Assembly (NCBI GenBank): GCA_014825775.1
Contig: MVAQ01000159.1
Coordinates: 1-49,672 of the forward strand
DNA from: Krasilnikovozyma curviuscula
Lineage: Eukaryota; Basidiomycota; Tremellomycetes; Cystofilobasidiales; Mrakiaceae
Length of the DNA: 49,672 bases
Reading direction: 5' to 3'
This document shows, one piece after another, positions 30,777 through 41,614 of the stretch. Under the pieces are notes generated by a model, which worked only from the letters and a program-made list of their open reading frames with translations, was not told the origin of the DNA and did no database searches. How positions within the stretch are numbered: position 1 is the first letter of the stretch; every line of letters starts with the position of its first letter. The translations under genes were made by a program, and so were the position numbers.

Positions 30777-32571
30777 ATGGATCCACTCGTCATTGTCCCT
30801 GCTGCTGCTGGCCCCCCACCGTACCCATCGACCCCACCTTCTTACTTGAAGCTCGCAGAGGACATTGTACCTCCAACAATTAGACCCGTCGGCCTCTTGG
30901 CCTGTCAGCTCGACCCCCTCATCAGAGAACTCGATACTGTTGTCGTCTCAGCGCAAGAATCCCAAGTGCAGTACGTAGATCCTGCCACGACGACCAAAGC
31001 AGCTCCTGGCGGAGCAAAAGGTGGTAAAGCTGGTGGGAAAGGTGGTGATAAAGAGAAGTCAAGGAACAAAGCTACGGACGCTCCTGACACTGCCATATGG
31101 ACCCAGCTCACTTTTGAAGAGTTGGCATTAGGTGGGAGGCTGTGGGAGGTCGAATGTGAGGACACTTGCTTGTTCCCAGAAGGTAATAGACTAGCCCAAC
31201 TACTTCTTTTCCTTTCAGCCTGTTTCTTGGGGCTGACAGCCGCTTTTCTCTTTCTTCGCAGGCGGCGGTCAACCTTCTGACGCTGGTCACCTCACTCTCG
31301 TCGGCGAAAGTACTCAATTCAACATCCTACACTGCATCAGAAAAGGTCTCAGAGCTATCCACTACGTCTGGGTGCCATCTACTTCCTCGTCCACCATCAC
31401 CAACGGCAACTCTGTGACCCTCTATACCAACTGGGACCGCCGTCTCGACCACTCCTCCATCCACACCTCCCAACACCTCCTTTCCGCTTTACTTGATAAG
31501 AAGAATCTACCCACCATCAGCTGGTCACTATCCCCATACCCTTCCAAACAGCCACCATACATCGAAATCAGCCGTCCTTTAACAAAAGATGAGCGCGCCG
31601 AGGTCGAGAAGGTTGCCAACGGCCTCATTGCTGATGGCCAGTCCGTATCGGTCGAGGTGTACAAGCAACAATCATCCTCTCCTTCTACGGACGTTGAGTT
31701 GGTTACAACTAAGCTAGCGACAGCGGGTTTGGAAAGGAGCAACGCAGAGATAAAATCGCTGCCAAAGGACTACCAGGATGGGTACCTCAGAAACATCACC
31801 ATCGAAGCCGTTGACAAGGGTCCCTGCTGTGGAACCCACCTGCCGTCTCTATCATACTTGAACGGACTGCACATTTTGCCCACGACTGTGGCGCACAACA
31901 AGGGCACTGTCAGGCAATACTTTTTGGTGAGCAGCAAATCATCCCACTCCTTAGTCAATGACCGCTTCTAGACTTAGCCATCATGCTCTCTTGCTTCGTT
32001 TTCCAAGGCCGGTCCTCGTTTGGCGGAATACACACGCAACGCCTCAGGTCTCCTCGCCAACCTCCAGGTGATTCTCGAGGGCGTGACAGGGTTCGAAGGC
32101 GTGGTCGAAGACCGTGTGCAGACGCTCAAGGATTCCGTCAAGGATGGGCTCAAGAGGGAGGATGCGCTCAAACTGGAGATGGCCGAGATCCTAGGGCAGC
32201 AGCTGAAAATCCAGCACGTCGCGACGGGCTTCATCTCAGCCGTTCACCGCACGTCAAGTGCACTCACCAACAATCTCGAGTTCCTCGGTGCGCTTGCCGT
32301 GAGCGTCGTACCCGTCGTACCTTCGGAACAGGACGAGATGCTGCTCATCACGAGCGTCGAATCGTTTGCCACGCCGACGACCTTGGTCCTCGCGGTCGGA
32401 TCGACGGCGTTCGTCACAGCGTTCACCAACGATCTCAAGAGTGAGGCGATCTTCAAAGGTAGAGTCAAGGGCGGTGGGAAAGGTGGGCGGTTTATGGGTA
32501 AGATTGACGGCAGTCTCGGGAAAGAGGAGAAGGAAACGATAGATGTGCTCTTGAAAAAGCTTCGAGGTTAG
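30777..32571 (+). CDS. Alanyl-tRNA editing protein, AlaX/AARSD1 type
   Basis: Three exons (30777-31182, 31262-31926, 32008-32571) give 544 residues. The trans-editing domain is clear: GGGQPSDAGH (136-145), the zinc and active-site pair HSSIHTSQH (His199, His203), then PCCGTHLPS and GTVRQYFLAGPR. These match free-standing editing proteins related to the AlaRS editing domain, which hydrolyse Ser-tRNA(Ala) and Gly-tRNA(Ala) in the cytosol. The C-terminal part resembles the AARSD1/AlaX-L extension. An unusual feature is a Gly/Lys-rich, collagen-like linker (about residues 72-103, GGAKGGKAGGKGG) inserted ahead of the GGGQ motif, where family members are usually compact. A second Gly/Lys patch (KGGGKGGRFMGK) lies near the end, where glycine-rich motifs are known. 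Confidence 0.93.
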
Positions 32572-33004
32572 AGAGTATACGAGGCGTGGGTTGTAAAAAA
32601 GACTTTCTTATTTTGCGTAGATGTCTGAAACTGTATGCTGCTCCTTTATCTCAGGCCCTTCAATAGGCAAGGCGCGCGCGTAGATTTTGGTGCTCAGAGT
32701 GGTGGCGCACAAACACAGGCGAGGGACGAGCATGATTTTAATGTTTCGAACCAACTCGAGGTATATCTATCCCAGCCCACCATCGTCACCATCTCACTTC
32801 CTGTTCTGTTCTCTCTCTATTCTCTTTGTGGGTTGGGTGCTCGACCGCTCAGAGGGTTTGTCTATCTCGATATATTGAAAGGAAGTATTGGGTTGAAAAA
32901 GTCATCGGTTGGTTGATTTGTTGGGTGAGCGATGACTGCCAGGCCCTCCTCGCCCGTCCTCCCTCGAATGACGAAACCCCTTCTCTTTTAGTCTCAGTCA
33001 ACTC
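32572..33004. other. Intergenic interval before the BRCT gene
   Basis: These 433 bp between two plus-strand genes hold short frames only. The right half should carry the promoter and leader of the BRCT protein. I see no other element. Confidence 0.5.
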
Positions 33005-36000
33005 ATGATGGAGGCCCAAGTTGTTCACACGACGTCTCCTTCCAATCAGCCAACAACTCGACCAACACGGTCAGCTCGCATGCCTTCGTCCTCGAGATCC
33101 ACAGCAACAATCAGAGGCAGAACAACAGTCCCGTCCTCAGTCATCGCCAACCGTACCAGATCCGTCTTGAAGAGCTCGGGGGGAGAGAGACCTCTGTCGT
33201 CTCAGAACAACGCCTTGGGAGGAACTCGTGCTGGTCGAGGAGGCGTCAGTCGCAAGGGCAAGTTTGCAGACACTTTACGGGCATCAGTTGCTGAGGAAGA
33301 GGCCAGTGCCAGCTGTAGTGCGAGTATGAGTCAGAGTAGACCTCGGAAGATGGTCAAGAGGGAGGGTAGTCCGAGAGGGAACTCAGCCACCAGCAAAAAC
33401 AACCTCTTCCCCTCTTCCTCTGCGTACACCAACAAAACACAAGACCTGGACGAAGATCCCCTCTTGCTATCACCTCGACAGCCGCTCCAGACACTCAAGT
33501 TCAGCCCCACAAAAGATATCAACAGCAGTCTACTCGAAGGAGACTCCGACTCTGAGGACGACTTACTTCTGTCGCCGGAGAAGTTGCCACTAAAGCAATT
33601 GCTGCCCGGCAACACGATGGGCAGCAGTACTAGCCCTATCGCTCGGATTGCTTGCATGAAACCTCTTATTCAGCAACAAACAACGAACATGAAGAAGCAA
33701 CCCTTTGTCGAAAGCTCCTCGCCTGCAGCGCCTCTCGTCAACTCGGTATCAACAACACCAACAGTCGACCCTCTCCCAAACCCTTTTAACGCCACTCCGC
33801 CAGAACAGTCGAGAACACCCACTGCCGCTATTCCTAAGTCTCTCTTCACCCAGTACCTCGACAACACACTCACCAAGCCGCCGACGGCCCACAGCCTCAA
33901 ACGAGGAAGAGAAGAGACTTCGTCACCCGCCGCTCCAGCAGCTGAAAGTGATGCCAGCGACGGGGACATCATCATGGACTTCAGAACAACAACGCCTTCC
34001 GGTTCACCATCGCACAGCCCAGTCAGAAAGGTATTGAGACTGAGCAATGTTGGAGAGGCGGTTGAGGAAGAAGAAGCCGCGGCAATGAAGTTGAGAGAGG
34101 AGGACGAGCAACAACAACGTCAAACTAAACAACAGAAATCAACTGCACCCGCTGCTCCGAGACTGAGTGCTGGACGTTCTGGAATCCCGGTCGCAACGTC
34201 GTTGTCCGCCGCGCCGCTGATCTCATTGAGAGATCTCTCGCAACCGACGTTCAAAAAGAAATCGATGTCACCACTCAAGAAGAAACTGTCGATGTCACCT
34301 TTTAAACATATTGGAGGCTCTCCACTGAAAAAATCACTCCCTCTCTCAGCGACGACCACTCGGCCTTCTGGTCCAACAGTTCCTCGGCCCTTTGTGTTCG
34401 GGGGTGGTAGGCTCTCTACTGGTAATGAGAAGGTAGCAGCAGTGGAGGAATTAGCCGAGAAGGAGAAACCCAGAGCTCCATCTTCTCTGTCAACTCAATC
34501 TCCGAGCAAAGCACCTGGTCCAACGATTCCAAAACCGTTCGTGTTCGGTGGGCGTCATTCGATGGCCACGATGGTTTCTCCAGCCAAAGTTGTCGTCGAT
34601 CGAGCCGGATCCGTCAGTCCTGCTAAGAAGTTCTCCTCTCTTCCCTCGGCTACCGCTTCCACGTCAGGGTCCACTTCAGCTTTGACATCCGCCGTTCCAG
34701 CAACTTTGCACCCGCCTGCAGCTATTCGACCGGCGACTCGCTCTCGGCCAGCTTACCCTTCGTCACTTGGTGTTGCTTCAAGACCCGGTGGCAGACCACC
34801 ATCTCCAAGAATCACTTCGATTCCGGCAGCCCTTCATGCTTCTGCCTCTGCCTCTGCCTCTGCCGGCCCGTCCAATCGATCGGTTTCCGCTCCCTTGAAC
34901 AGTTCCACCTCATCGAGGCAGGGTCTTTCGTCTGAAGCAAGCAGTGCACTTACTGGTCTTGCTGCTAGCCTCGACAAGCTGAAGCAGAGGAAGCGGTTGA
35001 GCATGCCTCCTTCTACGTCAAAGTCCTCGCTCGGTACCGCAGGTCTGTCGAAACAACTCCAGGGCAACAATATCGCGTCTGATCTCTCAGCACCTGCCGC
35101 TCCGGCCCCATCAACATATACCACAGCAGGCTATCCCTCCATATCTACAGCAGAAACTTCTTCTCGACCCTCTCAAATTGATCAGTTCAACGCAACAGCC
35201 CTACCAGCAGGATCGCAACGTCCCATCGCAGGTCGCAAAGTGTCCGGCGGCCATTCACGGTCATCTTCCTGCTATGATGGTTCGAACCGACCGAAACAGC
35301 CATCAACTTCTTTGCTCTCCGCATCGGTGTCCGGAACCTTCTCATCAACAGTCCCAAGTCTCAACGTTTCTCTCACATCGTCCAAGTCGACAGCCAGTAT
35401 TTCAACTCTGGCTTCGATTGCACCTCCAGCAGGTAAACCAGCATTCTTGAAAGGAGTTGTTGCGTTTGTTGATGTGAGAACAAATGATGGGGAAGAAGCC
35501 GGCGGGACGTTTATTAGCATGCTAAAAAGCATGGGCGCCAGAGTGAGCTGCGACGGTCTTCATTTTCGCTGTAATTCTTGCTGACTTTTCTCTTCTTCCT
35601 TCCACGTTTTCCAACAGGTCTTGATCAAGCCCTCTGAAAATGTCACACATTTTATCTTCAAAGGTGGAAAGAGTTCAACAATGTCGTTCTACCGTAAACT
35701 TGAAGGGCCGAAACCTCACATGCTTGGTATCGGTTGGGTCATCAGGTGCAAAGAATCTGGAAGCAGGTCGTCTGAGGATGACTTCAAAGTTGATATCGAA
35801 TCTGAAGGCATCTTTCAGAAGAGGAGAAGGACAATGGAGGTGAGCCGATCAAACGGGATGCGATCGCGCAGCTTTCTTCCTGACAGGTTCGATTTTGTAC
35901 CATCTAGCCTAAGGAGCTTGCTGCTCTTGCGAACCCAACGCCACTATCTTCCCAACTCCCAGTGGCAGGAAGCTCATCGACTCTCGCTGTTTCCATTGAG

Positions 36001-36078
36001 AATGCACGACGAAAGAGTCTCTTATTTGCGCCCAAGGTTTCGTCTCCTCTCAAAAGATCGAGGCATAGCAGAGAATAA
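33005..36078 (+). CDS. Large disordered protein with microcephalin-like BRCT domain
   Basis: Three exons (33005-35542, 35618-35839, 35908-36078) give 976 residues. Residues 1 to about 810 are low complexity, rich in Ser, Pro, Thr and basic residues, with many SP/TP sites such as KSMSPLKKKLSMSPFK. One BRCT domain runs from about 814 to 905: FLKGVVAFVDVRTNDG, a GGTFISMLKSMGARV segment, NVTHFIFKGGKSSTM and MLGIGWVIRC. VTHFIFKGG followed by GIGWVIRC is close to the N-terminal BRCT of microcephalin (MCPH1). BRCT modules bind phosphoproteins in DNA damage and chromosome-condensation pathways, so a nuclear, cell-cycle-phosphorylated scaffold is plausible. The motif GPT(V/I)P(R/K)PFVFGG occurs twice. 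The second ATG at 33008 could be the real start. Confidence 0.88.
34370..34555 (+). repeat. Duplicated PFVFGG peptide motif in the BRCT protein
   Basis: Two copies of a 13-14 residue motif, coded at 34370-34411 and 34517-34555, read GPTVPRPFVFGGGR and GPTIPKPFVFGGR. They stand out inside otherwise degenerate disordered sequence. The codons differ between copies, so the peptide appears selected rather than recently copied. Confidence 0.75.
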
Positions 36079-36139
36079 ATAAAAGATGAAAGGAACTTTC
36101 TATAAGTTGTATATAGTTATCAGACTTGTTGATGAGAAC

Positions 36140-39100
36140 TTATGAGGAGGATGTCCTCTCAAAAGGAGGCATTGGTGAAGCTAAACGTTGAGAAGATCCC
36201 ACTGCTGGCCGAGAACGGGACCGCGACTTGTTGGTGATTGCTGGAGTAGCTCTACTTTGCGACCGGGATCGGGGATGGTTGACGGCTTCATCATACGTGG
36301 GTGGAACCTCACCGAGAGAGGTTTCTTCGCCAGAAACAAGCCTGGCGACTGGAGAAGGAAACATGATTGTCAACTATGAAACCAAAGATACTTAAATGAG
36401 AAACACGCACACTGAGCTCGTCTTTCTGCTGCTGCTTCTCTATCTTCAAGCGAATGATGAGGAGCTGGCGATGGTGAATGGTGAGCACTGCCTGGTCGAG
36501 ATGAAGTACCGGGTAACGTAGGCACTGGCCCATGCGACCCAGAAGCAGCTGGTTGTGTCAAGGTATGTTGAGAGTTTGGTAAAGATGGTAGAACGACGAT
36601 TTCGTGTCGAGCATTTGAGCTCGCTTGTTCAGCAGCAGTTTTGCACGTGCAAGTTGAAGTGGTGAGGTCGACTTCGTCACCGCTACTGGCTAGAGCATAA
36701 GATGGGAGCATGATGTATTTAGTGTTGCAGCGGCACTATTCAATACGTAGGAAAATATGATTAGTTTTAATGGCGTGAAACAGAGGTTGCAGAGTACAAC
36801 AACGCACGTCGAGAAGCGTTATCGGGGTTTCAATGATAATATCGAACTACGTGAAAAGCAAGAGAATTAAAAAAATCTCAGACAAACAAAGAAGGGGAAA
36901 AAAAAGAATTGCTCAGCGGCGTACCTGTTTTCGTTTCCCTTTGGCATCGACATCATCCGCTCCTCTCTCTACACGGAAGATGACTTTGATGGTATGACCT
37001 ATTGTAATGTTAGTGTTTGTGTGTTTAGTTGTAAAATGGATCCTGGAGCTGCAATCGGGGACTTTGAGAGTGTCGTCCAGCAACCATGGCCCGGTGGGAT
37101 TAAGCAGAGACGACAACGCGTCGTCTGCGTCGTCTCCAGTCGCAGCGCCCTGAACCGCCAGAGGAGCAACAGGAGAGTCGATTAGAGCATCGGGAGCTTC
37201 CGAGTTGATGGGAAGCAGGGGGATTTGTTGTTTACCGGCGTACTTCAACGCTAACAGTTGGTATCTTCTAGTTGCTTCATGCCGAGCGACTTTTTTGTCG
37301 TGAGCATAATAGTCGATTTTTTCTACAGAAAAAAATAAAGAAAAGAAACAGTTTAATGATGCAATCATAGGGCAAAGAAGGATGACGGTGAAGGAACGCT
37401 TACCTTCTAGCAAGACCGATATTCTGTAAATCTTGGTCTTGTTCAACGGCATCAACCTAATACTAAGAGGAATCTGACCGCCTATCGGGAAGCTCTTCCC
37501 AGACAGGGCGACAAGGTAACGTAATTCCTCCTCCCACTGCCGCTCTACTATGACGTTTTCTGACTCTTCCGTGTCGTCTTCTCCTGGACAGGCAACCATA
37601 CGCACTTCCTTTTCATCCGTCAGATTGGGATTAAGAGCTCCGGCTCGATGGACAACAGCTTTAAGTCGGTATACGACAGACCCAAAGTCGGCATGAATAG
37701 ACGGAGGCGTCGCGACTGGTATGGTGAAAGACACCGGATAATGATAGATGCCTTCACGTAATGAAAGACAAGACACATTATTAGCATTGACATTTTTAAA
37801 GCATGCTGAAAATGAAACACAAACCTTTCTTGAACTCCTTCCACGTGAACTCGTCGTCTTCTGCCTCATCCCCATTGGACCCAGTGAGGACTTTCATCCC
37901 AGGAGTTCTTCCTCTGCTTCTGCTACCGCTCCGACTTTTACCTGTATCGAACCTTGATGGGGAAGTCCTTCTTCCTCTCACACGCTCAATGGCACCATAT
38001 TGCTGATCCGTTGAGCCTTCGTTCAGCATGGAGGAGCCGGCGTGGGCGGAAGGAGCAACACGTTCCTTCACATCTTGACTGAGACCTCGGAGAGCTTTTC
38101 CAACACTACCAAATCCGAACCTTGTCTTCGACATTCCTCTTCTTCCACGCGGATCCTCTTCAGCAATAGATTCTTGACGAATACTGGCTGAAGACGACCT
38201 CAGACCAGAAGGTGCGTTGACGGAATAATCCCTACTGCTTCTTCGACTGGGTACCGGAGACGAACCAGGGGATTCAGTTCGTTCGTAAATAGGTGAAGAT
38301 GGGTCTGAGGTAGCAACCTGCTGTGCGCTGCTCCGTCTTGATATTGGTGGGGTAGCGCCCCGAGTACCATTGAGAATCGACACAGACGGGGAAGGCAAAT
38401 TGGAGTCGACTGGTAATTCACGAAAGTGTGTTGGGTGTGCTGTTTGGCGGGTGCCGCTTTGAGGGGTTGCTGAGCGCGATCGGGAGGCAGAAATGTCTTG
38501 TTCGTTAACTGAGAGTGATGAAGACGAAGCAGAGCCCAAACTGAGTTGTGAGAATGCTGAAGATGAAGGCGCTTCCGGGTTGTCTTCGGTAGCTGGCCGA
38601 ATTGGATAACGTAGCTGTGGTGATTCCGGAATAGACCCATTGACGGGTGTTCCGTCGACTGAAAGGCCCCTCTTCATATCTGGAGTTGACCCCATTGTTC
38701 CACTCGTCCCTTCAGTGGAGTTATCCCTGCTGTTTTCTGCGCTTGGGTAGGCGGAAGCAATCGGGCTGAGAACAGACCGGCCGGGCAGAGGTGAGGTGGT
38801 GGTGGATGGGGCGGGGGCAGACGGTGCAAGCCCAGCTTGAGCTAAAGCCTCAGACAGGGCTTGCTGTCTTTCTGGTGAAGAGCTCAATGGAGAATGCGTT
38901 GCAGGTTGGTGATTAATGTGGGACATGCCGGAGTACACGGTTGCGATTGGGGTGTATGCTGGTGAAGGACCTCGGATGGACGAGTCAATGGCCACGTTGT
39001 TGAGGTTTCTGCCCCGGGCATATGACAAGCTAGGAGTCCTGCCACTACCACCAGTCGATTCGTGCATAACACTCTGACTCCTGGGCACCCTTGGATCCCT

Positions 39101-39720
39101 TACTCTTCCTCTGTCTAATCCCAGGCTATTATCTGAGTGAAGTTGGCTATCTATTACTCCTGTTTCTTGAACCAGTCCAAGTTCGTCGTCCTCTCCATCA
39201 TAGTCGAAATCTGTGAATGTTGCTGGTCCTAGCGACTGGGCTCTTCGAGCTCTTGATGAAGAGCGAGCTGCGTTAAAGAAGTCGACGGTGCTCTCGAAGA
39301 TGATATGCTCTTCAGAGACTTCAGTTCGACGAGGACCAATTCCTTTGGAAGACAACAATAGAATCAGCTTTTAAATTGTGTCCCCCAAAGTTAGAAGTTC
39401 TGCTTTACTCACCTTCAGGCCATTCAGTCCTGGCCTTGCCCTCGAGCACAACCTGGATGCTCTTGATCCTCGTTGGTTTCGCCAGGCGCATAGTGAGCAG
39501 GCCCCTAAGCAAAGCAGGGGGGACATCCTCTCTTAGAGCAGTCCTCCTTCCTCGAGCATCCTCCCCCTGCCATCAGAGAAATAAGCATTGTAAGGCGCCA
39601 TCCCATCGAGCTTCGCGGGTTGATAATTTGAGGAAGCAAATGCAGACTAACCGTCGTGGGACCTCGAAGAAATACGACTGGCTCTGTCAGGTCGACAGAA
39701 ATCGATGTTGGCTTCACCAT
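36140..39720 (-). CDS. Arrestin-related trafficking adaptor (ART family)
   Basis: Eight exons on the minus strand (39720-39652, 39566-39413, 39342-37825, 37751-37404, 37322-36925, 36846-36808, 36735-36411, 36348-36140) give 1019 residues. The arrestin N-domain begins MVKPTSISVDLTEPVVFLRG and continues with PTRIKSIQVVLEGKARTEWPEG and EEHIIFES. It resumes at YHYPVSFTIPVATPPSI. The C-domain shows IPLSIRLMPLNKTKIYRISV and EEKIDYYAHDKKVARHE. A PPTY motif (966-969, in GEVPPTYDEAV) should bind the WW domains of an Rsp5/NEDD4 ubiquitin ligase. Such adaptors direct ubiquitination and endocytosis of plasma-membrane transporters. About 475 Ser-rich disordered residues interrupt the N-domain. The last intron (36410-36349) was chosen over a 41-nt alternative that breaks the frame. 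Confidence 0.93.
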
Positions 39721-39906
39721 TCAAACGTCTGCTCTCTCGACAGCAAAAAGAAAGGAGGGAAACGTTGTTGAGATACCAACCGTTGGAAGCTTGAGGTAAG
39801 GTCAAATACTGGCGAGCCGCTCTTGCAGATGCGAAAAAAGGCAAAAAGAATGCAATCTTTACAGCCATGTTTCAGCACACTCGATTCTTCTTGTTCTCAT
39901 CTAATG

Positions 39907-41568
39907 TCATTCCCTCAGCTTCCCCGTCCAAATCTCGCTCGGAGTACTGCCGTGAAGCGGTAGCGCGACAACTTTGGACAGCGTTATCCCCTTTTCTTCC
40001 ATCATTCCCCACAAGCGCCGTTCACAACCCAGCGGATCTCTATCTTTATGAGCCAAGATGAAGTTACAGCCAGGAGAGAGTTTCAAAATTGTGAGCAGCG
40101 TCTTCAGAAGCGGCTCAAAGTAAGCAGTATTATATGTAACGTCCGACATACTTGACATTGGAGGAGAAACGACACGATGGTAAGCATCCATGAAATCGCA
40201 GTTCAAGAAAAAGCAGCAGGGAATGACTTACAGTACCAAATCGAATTTCTGGGCCGCCAGATGAGATGGAAGCTCCTCTTCCCAGTCTACAACACACGAA
40301 GATACCTGAGAGCACGAGTGCAAGTGTGAGTTGTTATTGATATTTTCGTCAATGAGAGGTATAGCAGAAGCTGTAAGGAAGGTTGGTGGCAAAGGAGATG
40401 GGTGGTAACAAAGCAGCAGCTTCAAAGTGTATTCTAAACCCAGGAGATCAAGAAATAAGGCTGACCAAGGTCTGTAGCAATCAAACGATGTTCCTGGGGC
40501 GCTTCTGGTAAGAGACAAGCGAGAAAACAAGAGACAACTCCAACACCGGTTCCTATAAATTGGTGTCATGAACAGTTCAGCAGCCTCATGCGAAAAACGT
40601 GAACCACAAGTGATTCGCACCCAGCTCGACAATATTCAAACCTCTTCCACGAGACTCCGTCCCAAGTATGTTCCCTGCTATCTCCCATGCTCCTAACCCA
40701 CCGCTCGTTCCAACAATTTCCTCAAACGCGTTTGTTGAAGACATCAAGAACGTCGCGAGAAATCCAGCTAATGTAAGTCCCGAATCCCACAATTTCTTGT
40801 CCAAATCAAACGACGTCATTTCAGTCATGAGAACCTCCTTTTTTTGAGATAACTTGGATGAAGACATCGATGCTGGCAGTACAAATCGACGTTGGGTTCT
40901 ATTTGATTTTCCCTCGCCCAGGTTGGACGTAGTTGAATTCTTCTTTCCAGAGGAATTAGAGGGGATCGCTGTAGGTTTCAGGAAGACGACGGGATCACTG
41001 AGCACAGGAAGAGCTTCATTATGTATTTCTAAATTATGTCCCAAATGCAGAAGCTCAATTTGGTGAGGGAGGAGAGAGTTTTGACTTTGAGAAGGACCTC
41101 TTGGCGGTGAGAGAGCTGCAAAGCAAGCAAGTCTGTAGCTACTTCCTGGCTGGACATCCAAAGGTGCTGCCAAGGAATATGTCTTGTATAGTGAAGTTGC
41201 ACCTGCCCAAGGTCCCAGCTGGTGAAACGGTTGAGCAATTGTCCTCCCTGCTGCTGCTTTGCCTTTCCCGATGCATGGCGATTGAGACTCAAGAATCCAT
41301 TGAGTGTAAAGAGTCAGGTTATACTGTTCTGAAAGCCTGGCAAACCACACATCGAATGAAAAGGTATTGGCGTCAACCTCAAGAACAAGTTCTCCAGGGC
41401 AATAAAAGCCTACTCAGTCCTCAGGTCATTAGCTATTTGTACAGCGACAACGACAGCTGAATTGATAGGAGCAGATTTGGGAGGTGGGCGAACAAAAGAA
41501 ACGTATGAAATTGCCATTTGAGTGTTACCTTTCGAAAATGATGGCCTTTTTGCGGCAAGGTCTCTCAT
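39907..41568 (-). CDS. METTL21-like SAM-dependent protein methyltransferase
   Basis: Five exons (41568-41529, 41412-40621, 40552-40466, 40433-40232, 40150-39907) give 454 residues. The fold is a class I methyltransferase of the METTL21/lysine methyltransferase group: an upstream KLWDSGLTLAGFL block, motif I as LNIVELG followed by GTGVGVVS, the acidic motif RLIATDL, and a late FDLVLMSDVTYNTAYFEPL matching the family D-V-x-Y-N signature. Relatives methylate lysines on translation factors or chaperones; the substrate here is unknown. Oddities: motif I reads ELGGTG, one residue short of ELGxGTG, and the splice after RLIATDL implies an intron of only 32 nt (40465-40434). Exon 1 is 40 nt and was placed by phase and a GTAACA donor; it is the least certain part. 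Confidence 0.82.
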
Positions 41569-41614
41569 TGCGCTTAAAGTTCACAAATGGACTAATGCAT
41601 GCGAACACAAGTTG

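Noticed and set aside
36349..36410. Shorter arrestin intron ending at the CATAG near 36374
   Set aside because: It would be about 41 nt and puts the PPTY exon out of phase; the TCTCCAG acceptor keeps the frame and has a branch-like TTGAC.
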